This document shows, piece by piece, positions 22,480-32,899 of a stretch of 64,000 nucleotides of DNA. The position numbers and the translations under genes were made by a program. Numbering within the stretch: the first letter of the stretch is position 1; every line of letters starts with the position of its first letter. Under the pieces are notes generated by a model that saw nothing but the letters and a program-made list of their open reading frames with translations, searched no databases and was not told the origin of the DNA. Origin of the DNA: Angiostrongylus vasorum (lineage: Eukaryota; Nematoda; Chromadorea; Rhabditida; Metastrongylidae); NCBI GenBank assembly GCA_018806985.1, contig JADANN010000414.1, forward strand, positions 930,001-994,000, in the 5' to 3' direction.

Positions 22480-23475
22480 TGCTGCTGTTCGCCGTTTTGC
22501 CCGCTGAACAGTCACGAGGTTGGTATTACAGCATTTATTAATACGAAATACCTGACGTTTGGGCGATATCACCTTATTCAGAGCACAGAAAGATTAAATT
22601 GACATACAATCTGTTCGTCCAAGCACTTTACAACCTCAACAGACAAGCTTAAACTTTCGTTCGCATAGTAGACAACTCCTTCTAAACACTCACTGTTTTT
22701 TTGCTTAAATTATCTTCCTTACACGAGGTTGTTGTATATAACAGCTGCACAACCTAAACAATAGTGATTGCTCACACCGAGGTTGAATGGAAGTTGGTCT
22801 ATTGAAATACTTATCCTTTTCTTCCTTGTAAGTCTTAGAGCTTTGATCGAGAGCAGCCGTACAGAGTCCTACATGGGTAGATCGTGGCTGGCTCCTCTAA
22901 AAAAAATGGCTTGACTTATGGCGCTAGGGTCATGCCTGATTACAAGACACCCCTTGCAGTGCATTCTTGGACTTTCGGACGTTATCCGAAACACCTCGAC
23001 AGCTTTTAGAAGCTGATATTTTGGATTCCTGTTCGAGGATAGTGCCTTTTACTCCAAAGTCCTCTCTGTTGTGGCTCTGTGTTTTATGCGCGCCTAGTGG
23101 AGTATTTGGCTACAGTTTAATTTCACTGACTAGGCGTCCTTTTTAAACGGAGCAGAGTGGCTTGCCCGTCTCTCCAACGTATTCTTCCCTACATGCTTTA
23201 CAAGAAATCAAGGACGTTTCTCAGGCAATCACCTTTTTCTGCGGTTAGAGCATGTTATGCAGTTTTAAGTTGCGAGTAGACGGTCATAAAGGCTGTTACG
23301 AAATAACTGGCTTCTTAGAGTGTCCGGTGGCATTTCAGTCATTCCTACCAAATTCTTCAAAACGGGCCTTTTTTGAGCAGCGTGACATTTTGTAGCTGCA
23401 CCTGTTTCTTTTGAAATAGAGCGCAGGAAAAACAGGACTTAATATTGGGTAGAATTACCGTTTAGCGGAGTTGGT
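22480..23475 (-). mobile_element. PLE remnant, GIY-YIG and terminus
   Basis: The minus strand reads LLATLKLHN near 23270, then ISCKACREEYVGETGKPLC near 23170-23215, a 3' tail, and a terminal repeat whose hammerhead-like core is near 22552-22582. It meets a second PLE head to head at about 23475. Confidence 0.75.
22550..22585 (-). ncRNA. hammerhead-like ribozyme core, degraded
   Basis: The minus strand reads CUGAAUA, A, GGUG-AUAU-CGCC, CAAA, C, GUC. G8 and G12 of the core are changed, so probably inactive. Confidence 0.45.
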
Positions 23476-23479
23476 TTCC

Positions 23480-25700
23480 TCGTAATCGATACCGTTTGCC
23501 GTTTGGAAGAGCTTCGAAATCGACTCCAGTGCAAAGCTAGACAGGATACATTACATAAGAACAAAACGCAAGAAGTAGGGGCATCAACACCACCTTCTTT
23601 TCTTCAAACGTCCTTTGCGCAACAAAACCCTAACGACGAAGTAGATAGCAATTTTCGTATATTTTCGAACGAAACTCTCAAAATCCGTCACCACAACCGC
23701 GAGGAAAGCAAAGTTCCAATCCAACAGCAGCGCTAAAATTTGGCATGCCACAGAATCGAAAACTAACAAAATCAAAAAACTATTATAGTGTCAGTTATTG
23801 ACAAGAGTGAAGAGTTTGTAGTAATTCCTCGTCAGTTACATCCTGAGATAACCGAAAACCCTTTTAAAGGCGCTTCGTTTTATCGCTTGTCATCCAAAAA
23901 AGGAATCCAAAGCTCAGGATCGAAAACAACCTAAAACTGATTTACCAACATGTCTCGTCTTACACATACTTGTCAAAATCATAAGTTAGTATCCTCTAAT
24001 GATTTGGCATCTACCGACACCTCAACTGTTAAGGTTAGACCAGTCATTAGTTGTGTTGGCTCCACGGATAGATGATAACTTGATTTATAAACGTAATTCT
24101 CATCCAGTTGCTGAACCACATACCATGCCGTGTAACGATTACCCAAATGCTCCCAGATCGTCTGCGTAACGTGCCTCCTAACAGCGCGAATGTTATGACG
24201 TTAGCGCTTTTTACACTAACGTGTCGAATGGCTCTGGAATGCAAGCCATCCACGAGCTTTTTGTGCAACACATAGAAGTAGCAAGCATGCATGGCTTCTC
24301 GATTCGTCAGCTCATGATCCTCTTAAAGGTGTGCCTAATTTGCTAGATCTTCAGATAGGGTCGGGAAATATTGCGCACAAATTAGAGAGTTGACAGTGGG
24401 ACAGCGACTGACACCAAGCCTTGCCATTACCTTTACGTCTGAGCTGAAAGCACCCGTAACCGATCTCCGGCTATTACTCTATTGTAGATATATAGAAGAT
24501 TGTTTTGTCACCTGCTCTACACAAGAGGAGATGAACAAATGTTCTATTATCCGAGAAAAACTGAAGGAAAACTGGCTTGCGCTTGTGAACGTTGAAATCA
24601 ACCTATGCGAAAACGGCTACATTACGAAATGGTGCGCAAAGCCTATTAATACACAGTGGTTCATTACCTCTCCCCTCATCGCTCACACACTAAAAGAGCG
24701 CTTGCAGGAAATATGCTTCGGTCCGCCGCCAGTGTGCGTACAGGAAAAGATCAGAGGGGCGAATCCTTGAAACTGGAGCGGGAAATAGCAATTCTGGATG
24801 GCTACGAAACTGTAGCTCCTCGTGATAAGAGTAGAGGAGAAACAACGCCCCTTCAAAGAATTCTACAGGGAATAAAGCCTCCTTTTCCTGCTATTTCCAG
24901 CGAAATAAGTTGAGCTATGAAAAGAAGCTTAAAAAGGGCCGATTTAGCGAATTCAGTAATAATGGTTGAAATTACCATTTGGACACTCTAGGAGTCCAGT
25001 TAGTTTGTTAAGCCCTACGTAACAGTCTATCTACGACGAAAAACTGCATATTATAGTCTAACGGTACAGACGGTGATTGTATGAGTTCGGGTGCAGTTTA
25101 ACTGATCTCTTGTAAAACGTATGGGGCAGGGATACATATATGAAACGGGTTGCAAGAAACATCTAGTCGGTAAATTTAAAATGAAAGCAAACACTACACT
25201 TGGCGCTCATAGGACACAGAAATATAACGGAGAACATTTTTGAGGTTAAAGACATTATCCTCGAACAGAAATTCAAAACATAAGAGCACCAAACTCTTGA
25301 AGAGTTTTGAATTAATTGCAAAATTTTAAAAAATGAACTGTAAGGGAAAGTGTCTTGAGATCACGCGTGACCTCGCGCCGTAGCTCAAGCAGATTCTGAC
25401 TTGACCTAGGTACGTACCTCGTCCGTGTAATACTTTGTACGGCTCCTCTTCACTAGTTAACTGGGAGTCTGACAAAGAACAAAATGGTGAGTGTATAAAA
25501 GAAGTTGTTTATTATGCGAGTGGGAGTTTTTGTATTTAGCCTTGTCTACGTCATGGAAGTGATTGCTGAGTATACTGTAGGTCAATTTGATTTTTCAGGC
25601 CCTGAAGAAGACGAAACCATCGAAACATCTTCTACTGTGCACTAATAAACGCTGTAATACAACCCTCGAGTTTGCTCAGCAAGAAAAAATAGTGAATTAT
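23480..25700 (+). mobile_element. near full-length PLE, decayed
   Basis: The only copy with the N-terminal part. An open frame at 23503-23736 and IVSVIDKSEEFVVIPRQLHP near 23790 lead into CQNHKLVSSNDLASTDTSTV (near 23960) and VRPVISCVGSTDR. RT palm follows at 24390 (GQRLTPSLAITFTSELKAP, CRYIEDCFVTCSTQEEM), with YIED where YIDD is expected. A linker, a heavily mutated endonuclease (24900-25250) and a terminus with core CTGAAGA at 25602 complete it. It abuts the MFS-B TM8 exon region. Confidence 0.82.
25598..25634 (+). ncRNA. hammerhead-like ribozyme core in PLE 3' terminus
   Basis: CUGAAGA (25602-25608), A, GACG-AAAC-CAUC (one mismatch), GAAA, C, AUC. Intact 5' core. Confidence 0.5.
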
Positions 25701-25811
25701 TGATCAACGCACGATGTTAATAGAAAGTCTCTTTTGCGATTTGATGCCGTTGTACTTTATTTCACATTTTTTCTCGTGTAGGAAAACATGGGAAATGTAG
25801 CAGTTGCTTAC

Positions 25812-26001
25812 CTGAGAAATTGCGAAGAAACAAAGCGCCATAACACCTTGCGACAGGGACATGAACATGACCACTCGGTTTCTTACGGATATGACTGTTA
25901 AGAAATCGAAATAATGGCCCTGCGACGAATTTCAACGCAACCGTCAGCGCGTAAGGAAGAGCAGTTGCAAATGCAGTATCCGCGATATTGATGCCGATAG
26001 C
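25812..26001 (-). pseudogene. MFS-B TM8 exon, one-base frameshift
   Basis: Copy of MFS-A exon 7 with the same acceptor (TTGTTCAG) and donor (CTCAG|GTAAGC). It begins AIGINIADTAFATALPYA, LTVALKFVAGPLF. One extra A on the plus strand (25909-25911) then shifts the frame before 'SVRNRVVMFMSLSQG'. 190 bp versus 189 in MFS-A. The homology continues through the flanking intron and a SINE for several hundred bases (25740-26410 against 3150-3740). The PLE ending near 25700 may have removed the downstream exons. Confidence 0.82.
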
Positions 26002-26169
26002 CTGAACAATGCAAGCAACTGAGACTGACACAGCGTGTGATGTAAAATTAGTGGCTTTTTAAGACTGCTTGCAGTAATTAAGAGCGCTATTGCACGGATA
26101 CACCTACGGCAATAGACACCCTTCCAGATTGCAATACGTTCATATTATAAATTAGTACCAACGGCAAAA

Positions 26170-26410
26170 TATAAGTGGGCGCGTTTAGCGCAGTTCTCAG
26201 AGGTACCCTTTCGTACAATCAGCGATGTTGGTTATCTCCCATACCTCGCACTACTCTTAGCAGGCCTCTATGGAAGGACAAAAACACCGACTTGACAAGT
26301 CCCAAGTCAAGTCGGTGTTTTTGTCCCTCCATACAGTCACAAGGTGTACTTCCCACGAGTCACTGTGTAGTGCAAATATACCTTCAGTTACTTCTACGAT
26401 GTTAAATGTA
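26170..26410 (+). repeat. SINE1-related remnant beside MFS-B exon
   Basis: TTTAGCGCAGTTCTCAGAGG head; tail AGTCACTGTGTAGTGCAAATA, CTTCTACGATG. Same insertion as 3570-3740, so it predates the MFS duplication. A 21-bp perfect hairpin has appeared inside it. Confidence 0.6.
26276..26326. repeat. perfect 21-bp inverted repeat, 9-base loop
   Basis: Left arm 26276-26296, loop AAGTCCCAA, right arm 26306-26326, fully complementary (GGACAAAAACACC...GTCGGTGTTTTTGTCC). The homologous site at 3640-3670 has one arm only. Confidence 0.95.
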
Positions 26411-28440
26411 GTTGAATTCATGACACATAACTAGCAAGCCTATCAATGCCAAATGCTTTGTCTTTCTTTTACTGACTATTAAAAACTGTCTTGATGTCAC
26501 ACAAGCAGTGTGGCACAGAAGTGGTAATGAATCTTCGTGGACAACACCCTCACCCATTGCTTTGCACCTCACCTTGAGTTGACGGCGGCGCTGGTAACAA
26601 GCGCGGTGTCACTAGTTGACCCGAAATCCTAACCCAAACATGTAAACTACCAATTACATAAAAGTGATTCCAACGTACACACTATCCATTCGTTGTCAAT
26701 CTACACATTTTCTAGGTTCATGCTACCCTATACATCAGAATACATTAACGACAAAAAAATCAAAGCAAAACCAAATAGTGTATCTCAGGAGGAGTTGGTA
26801 CTGCGTGAAACGTCGGGGTCGCCCCTCTATTGGAAACTGACCCGTAATATCCCCTGCAAGAACCCTCTAGCTGAGTGTCAACAAGATGTTCTGCCCTATC
26901 GCTAGGTCTCAGCGCTCCTGAAATCGTTTGTGTGACATAGTACGACCTTGCAGTAAGTATCCTCCAAAATAGTTACTATTTCTTCAGATCAATAGACATC
27001 TTCGAGGCTAATCACATATTGTTTCAGATGGTCAGTGTTCTAGCATGGTGAATTAAAGGCGGACCAACGATGCAAAGGTACTCCAGCAGCATCAGCCTGA
27101 TTCAGGCGCCAACGTATGTGTGTCGCAGCGGCGATTGCTCTTGATTGTACTTGCGGTGTGTGGTCATGTGGTCAGTGGGACGAGGCATGTCCATGGGCGT
27201 TCTGCCTGATCTGTCACTGGTAGGCACGTAACCATCCTTACACCCATCATATCACACAGGCTGTATCGCGTAGGGCCGACTGTCGTCATATCAAGTTGTT
27301 GGTCCATGACCTTCTGGCCCAAAACATACTTCATATAATGACATATGGTTACATCCACCAGCACAAACTTTTCGCAGAAGACATAGCATCATCGCACCTT
27401 ACGTCGCCTGGTCATCCCGCAACCGATTATCGATACTACTTAGTGAGCAATTTACTGACGATTATTAATCATATAGCCGTACATCGGCCTACATACGTGC
27501 TTGTCCATTCAACTATTGCTCAATTAGTTCATTATCCCTATTTGACCATGACTGTGTAAGACCTTGCGGCTCTGGCTTAGGTTAGTCGTACTTTGCTCAT
27601 TCACTGCATCATACGCACGCCCTAGTCGTCAGCGCTCAGCACACTATACCTCTCACTGGCCGCCGAAGCCGTTGTAAACTCCGGCCCAGCTCAAACGCAC
27701 CTCTGCGTCGTGCGCACACTCTGGTAGTCTACGTCTCTCAGCCGCAGAATCTGCCATAGATGGGGTCAGATCATCGACGCTAACTATCGCTAACTACTCA
27801 TGTGTTATTGTCTCGCCATTTTTGATGCATTATTGGAGTACTTATACACAAAGATTTAGTTGCCTAAGTTTTAGGCCGTTCGTGGTGCTACCAAAAGTCC
27901 CGTGTAGCAGACAAATACAACTCATCGATTCAACACTCAACCAATCCTGCACTACACTTCTCAATACTCGAACGTGCGCATTCACCGCTTAACCCACCAC
28001 ATACCTAATAGAGCTGCAACGGTGACAGGAGATACCGGGGAGTGAAACGTTATTGGGTTGTCGGACACATAGAGAACTTTCCACCATTTCTAATGAAAAA
28101 GAGAGAATGGAGAAAAAAGAGAAGAAAAATGATTGGGAGAGATCATACCGTTCCCAAGGGATAGCTTGGAAATATCAGATTTTTTTTGAGCCTTTTAGCG
28201 ACAAATATTTTAACACCGATCTCATACCTTTAAAGAACAACTTGTTTAGTGAAATGAATATCTGTAGCTTCTCTTGCCTGCGTAACTGCGCATTGTTCTG
28301 CTCTCCACTATAAATTGCACATACTTCCGCAATCCACACGACATCTTACGTTTAGAAAGAAAATATTTCGGAATAGCTGGTGACGTCGCAGACGGTCATC
28401 CTATTCAGAATGGTGACCGAAGGCGTTTTCTTAACTACCA
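26411..28440. other. 2-kb stretch without recognisable genes or repeats
   Basis: Pyrimidine-rich, with many CAC/CTC trinucleotides and short frames on both strands only. One frame of 86 residues at 28053-28313 is lysine-rich with no known motif. No LINE, PLE or SINE landmark found. Base composition differs from the flanks and loosely resembles 51720-53200. Confidence 0.4.
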
Positions 28441-29700
28441 TTAAACCGTTAAATATAGTTGTTGAGTGCAGTCTAGTACCAGTTCACGAAGATTATACTG
28501 TCGCGCGTATCCAGGACACTAGATGAAACGCAACCACTTGAGCGAGCAAGAATTCGACAGGGATTTTTGCTGCATGGATCATATCCAAACCGTATCTCTG
28601 CTGATAGAAGTCTGTCAAAAGTAACATCAGCCTCCTGTCATCACCTTCATCGACTACGAGAAAGTCTTTGACAGCGTCGACACGAATGTAGTTCTATCAA
28701 CGCTCGTTGGCATAGGAATGGCCCGTCCTGTATAGGAACACTAGCAGACTGTTATTGGCACTGCAACACAAATATACAGCCTTTTCATCAACCCTTCATC
28801 ATAGATGTAGGCAAACGGGCACAATATCGCCAGTGCGGTTTACTGCCGTACTGCAGTAGATAAACAAGTCAGTCAATTGGGACGATAAGGGCATTCGATC
28901 TCATCGAAAATTATTACGAAACCTTTCTTTTGGGGACAGCATTGTGGTATTCTCAACAAACATCGGGAAAGTCGTCAATAAACTCAACGAACAGGAAAAA
29001 AAGATTGGACCACGCATAAACAGGACGAAGACCTGACTCAAGAAAAACCTATGGCGCGAAGGTAAACAAATCGAACTAGGTGGTCTATGTGTGCCTTGGA
29101 CGCTAAATGCACATGGAGACCGAAACTAAGGAAGGATTAGATAGAAGAAGGGGAGCAGCATGAGGCTGCATTCGGGTCCACCAGATATCAGACTTCACCT
29201 TCTCGATCCAGCAGTGCACTCAGCGCTCTTTTATGCAGCACAGACGTGGGCTGATACTTCAACCACGCCAAGGACTCCACTCATTACCCACAGAGCGCTT
29301 AAGCGATTCTCGAATTTGATCGGCACTTACAACGTCTAAGCAAAATGCGCAGCTCAGATCCTCGATACCTATGCCATCTTCGAGATCCAGGAGAATACAT
29401 CAACGGCGGAATACAGAACGGCCGATCACTTAGCAAAATGAGCAGATGATGAATGAACGAAAATTCCCTTGGAAAACCACCGAAACTATAGCGGATGAAT
29501 TCGTGGCTAACGTCGACCTTCTGCATTCCCATATGAAAGCGCTTTTAGGAACTCGCAATGGGCTTCGAAGACGTCACCATGTTCGAAGAAGACCACCAAC
29601 ACGAACGACGATTGCTCGACAGAGAAACGAATGGAAATTATGCTGATACCCACACCACCAGTGAATATGAGCGATCCACGTAAGTAAGTAAGTAAGTAAA
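28440..29700 (+). mobile_element. RTE-B LINE 3' half
   Basis: RT relics from 28480 (LDETQPLERARIRQGFLLHG-like, broken), TGTISPVRFTAVLQ near 28815, SFGDSIVVF at 28930 in place of FADD-IVLF, then the C-terminal block (DPAVHSALFYAAQTWADT near 29215; AAQILDTYAIFEIQE near 29345). The 3' end reads ATTATGCTGATACCC..ACCACCAGTGA and finishes in an AAGT tract at 29681-29700. Confidence 0.8.
29678..29700 (+). repeat. (TAAG)n tail of RTE-B
   Basis: Five or so TAAG units close the LINE, the usual short-tandem 3' end of RTE elements. The same units end the R330 copy at 56113-56123. Confidence 0.85.
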
Positions 29701-29884
29701 TCTGTTTTTCGTTAAATCTCAGTAACAATATTTTGTAGTTTTATACATGATTGGGCTGGCATGAAGTTGGTATAAGATGTTTTATTCGGCTGTCTCAGCG
29801 ATTTCGCATTCTACAAAATCAGCACAATTTTTTGCAGTTATACTTGGTGCAGTGGAAAGTAAATCAGAAGCATTTTAATCTTAC

Positions 29885-30069
29885 CTTATTCATAAAAGTT
29901 GGTCCGAAATGTGCAAAAACGACGAACGCAGTGTTGCTGCCAAACGACGAGGGTAGGGATGGCTATCATACATGTATTCTTACAAATCTCCTTGTACGGT
30001 ATCGGTTCTCGTGCGAGCTGTCCTTCCTTCCCAGTCGTGATCGCGTGCAATTCCTCGGCACTCACCACC
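29885..30069 (-). pseudogene. MFS-B loop/TM7 exon, one-base frameshift
   Basis: A minus-strand exon beginning G GTG GTG AGT (phase 2 start, fits the Trp codon split seen at the end of MFS-A exon 5) and ending AATAAG|GTAAGA. It reads VVSAEELHAITTGKEGQL, AREPIPYKEICKNTCMIAI, then after a one-base gain in the CCTACCC stretch (plus strand 29951-29958) continues in the next frame as SSFGSNTAFVVFAHFGPTFM. This is the large cytoplasmic loop ('E-L-x-x-I-x-x-G-K..P-Y-x-x-I') and TM7 of SLC17-like proteins. Length 185 bp, one more than the frame needs. No partner exon from MFS-A is visible. Confidence 0.78.
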
Positions 30070-30337
30070 CTTAGAATGGAAATGTCGAACGAAATTAAGG
30101 CAATTTTCCGTTATTTATTTGAAAAAAATTCTAGCATAACCGAAGAAGTGCAATTTTATTGGCAGTCAATCATTCACAAGGTAGAGATGAAAAATGTAAC
30201 ATCTCGAATTTGGGAAGAGATTTCAAGAATTTTCTGGAAGTTAAACTTTCCGATGATCCGGTGAAAAATCCACTACTCTTCACATTATGCTGATTTCTTG
30301 CACTGAATTCATAACACTTCACTTTTCATTTAATATC

Positions 30338-30930
30338 CATTATTGTTCATGGCAAGGTGTTATGTGCTGCACAGCCACAATGATCCGAGATATTTGCAAA
30401 CTCGGATCCCAGGCGAGCTTCCAATCCGCGATTAATTCTGCTGGGGGTTCTCGTGTTACGCACGGCCCCAACCGAGGCCCTTGTTCTACCTATCTCTCAG
30501 CCAGCTTTCTACCTAACGCTGCCATCAGCAGTCAATAGTTGACGGGATCGATCTAGGGAGAACAAATCGACATTAAAGCCAGTTAAGCTGAGGCTGTAGT
30601 CAGAACCACAGTGTTAACTTCTTAATTCGCTTTTTTATCCACTGATTATTCTTTTTCATGGCAGGCTACGATATGAAATATGACCACAGTTATGCTGAGA
30701 TAGTTGCGAAACTCCAGACCATAGGCTTTTGCGGTGGGGATCGAACCCACTATTACCCTTTCCGAGGGCTAACGTGTGACCAACGCTCTAACTTTTTATT
30801 TATTGCCTACAACTATTTTTCACGGAAGGATATGATGTGGGATTATGAAACGAAATTTTGCAAATATCTCAGCGTCATTGTGATTATATCTTACATCATA
30901 CCATGGCATATAAAATAATAATAGGCAGTA
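30338..30930. repeat. cluster of SINE2 fragments
   Basis: Terminal blocks (GAGATATTTGCAAACTC at 30390; GAGATAGTTGCGAAACTCC at 30697; TTTTGCAAATATCTCAGCG at 30855) and a minus-oriented tRNA-like interior with GGTGGGGATCGAACCCAC at 30733. Several truncated, partly inverted copies. Confidence 0.65.
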
Positions 30931-31117
30931 AATTAAAGTTAACATAATGCAGTTATCGTCGAACCAAGAATGGTTGAACAACACCATTTTTTTTCTACGA
31001 CCGTTGTTTGTTGAGCACATTCAACACCGTAATTTCTTCGATAATAACCGCTGACCCCGGAGAAATGGAACACTGAAGACTTACGATATTTTGATTGATT
31101 TGTACTGCATACTTTGA

Positions 31118-31312
31118 AGCGGGTAGATACAATATCGCAACGGTGCACTGCGATACACATGGGTTTCGGTCCCGCGCTTCACGCGATCCGTTCGCGGTTG
31201 AAAAATGCATCCAGTCATCTCCAAACAATGCTTAATGAAGTCGAATGCATGGCGCATCCCTCAGGGATTGATCAACGCCAAGAGCTTTGTCCGTTTATCC
31301 TTTATGGTGATT
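31118..31312 (+). repeat. SINE1 copy, rearranged head
   Basis: Head GGTGCACTGCGATACACATG..GTTTCGGTCCC, then directly the tail block AATGAAGTCGAATGCATGG..TTTATCCTTTA. The central body is deleted. Confidence 0.72.
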
Positions 31313-31426
31313 TCATTTGCAATATATGAAGAACTCATTGGTGCTGTCTTTATGTGTTTGAGGTAAAACACCGTATATTCTAGTCATGATGCTAATCGTT
31401 TATGTCCTGATTTAATATTAAGGTAA

Positions 31427-32201
31427 ATGACGAACGCTGTTGTTTCATCACCACAAATAACGATGAAATCTAGATGGTCACCACAAAGGCCCTTCAGCGG
31501 CCGTCTACTCTGTGACTTTGTGTCAAAACACACTTTCTTGTATGCTTCTCAATTATGGGAAAAAAGGAAAGGAGTTTGCCCGATTATGACCTCAACGGAC
31601 GCCAGATATATGTCAGAGACAATTGCATCGAAACTAATCGCATGAGTACACTGATGAGAGATTTGGGCCGTGTCGATTTCCATATGATGGTGCCATTTGC
31701 AAATCCAGCAAATTTAACACGTCAAGAGAAAGTAGCAGATTTAGCCACTTCGTTAAACTCTTCCACGTGGGAAGCGCAATGGTATCAGATGTCATACAGT
31801 CATAAGTCCAACCTCGGCTGCTTGATCCTGCCAAGGTCAACCAAATTCCCATTACTACAGTTACGGGGAAATTGGCAGCGAACTCGTCTGAGAAGGCACC
31901 TCCGGTCCGTATAGCCAAGCCATTAGATGTGGTGGAAACCTTGGAACGTCTTAGCGCAGCTATAATAGAACTCTGGAGAGAATGTAGTCGACCATCACTC
32001 CAGTACATATTCTTGAAGAAGACCAAGTTTTTCAAACAGCAGGCACACCCGTTCGCAAACAAGGGTATCTGCATGGATGATAGATACGAGAAATCGGATC
32101 GAAAGAAAGAAGTGTTGAGATCAGTACAATATATGCGCTATATGGCTTCTGTTCATGTAAATAAAATAAAGTATGCTAACTACATAAGTTGTGTAAGTTA
32201 A
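31427..32201 (+). other. unassigned region with long frames on both strands
   Basis: Plus-strand frames overlap: 31555-31914 (NRMSTLMRDLGRVDFHMM, TRQEKVADLATSLNSSTW) and 31872-32201 (VRIAKPLDVVETLERLSA, IIELWRECSRPSLQYIF). The minus strand is open for 146 codons at 31634-32074. Residue content of the plus frames looks protein-like and a one-base slip near 31880 would join them, but I recognise no family. It could be a decayed transposon gene or a host exon pair. Confidence 0.3.
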
Positions 32202-32664
32202 GTTTCCATTCTATCTCCGTCATCAGTTTTGATACCTTTCAACAAACTAAACATGATTATAGTATGCAGGCTTCACATATCCGAAGTCAGAGAAGCCGAG
32301 CAGTTCTCAAGGAAGATTAAACTTCTTTGGAAGGTTGAAGGAAGTCGTCCAGATAGCGTTGTTAACAAGAGATTGCAGAATAACAGATTACCAAATAGAA
32401 TCTATTTTGCAAAAGAAAAGTTGCTCTATTTTTACTACCTATCACTTAGTTTCTATAGCATCTATTTATTACGATAGTAGATATGGGACCCAGTGCTCAG
32501 AGAGCCTTGCAAGGCGCCGCCCCACCAAAAAATTACTCAAACATCACGTAAATCACATTACCACCTACGACGTTTTGTCCACAAAAAGTGAGCCCAGTTT
32601 TAAATGACGACCATGACCTTTCTTTCTGTTGCCCATGTTACTGGAAACTCCGAACAAAAAAAAG

Positions 32665-32882
32665 CTCTCTTGAAATGAAAGCAAATAGAGTATGAAACGA
32701 TGAATGACAACTATCCAACGGTACAGGAAGTCGGAGAGAGCAGTGAGCAAGGAGCGGGTGCTGGTTTGAGGCACGACGAGTTCGTCATGGCATTTACCCG
32801 ACAAGAAATCCATTTCAGAGCTGGTTGTGAACCTCTGATGATGTCTTCTTTTGTCACCACTGAACAACCGCCCCACTTTCAC
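32665..32882 (-). other. fragment X': diverged copy of fragment X
   Basis: The minus strand reads RFTTSSEMDFLSGKC, HDELVVPQTSTRSLL and a hydrophobic stretch. It aligns over about 200 bases with 18955-19164, including CTGTACCGTT and TTTCAAGAGA blocks. Function unknown. Confidence 0.35.
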
Positions 32883-32899
32883 GTTCGCTTTCGGATGAG

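Noticed and set aside
31634..32074. 146-codon minus ORF as a gene
   Set aside because: Antisense to plus frames with more protein-like content, no splice sites and no family resemblance; kept only as part of an unassigned region.
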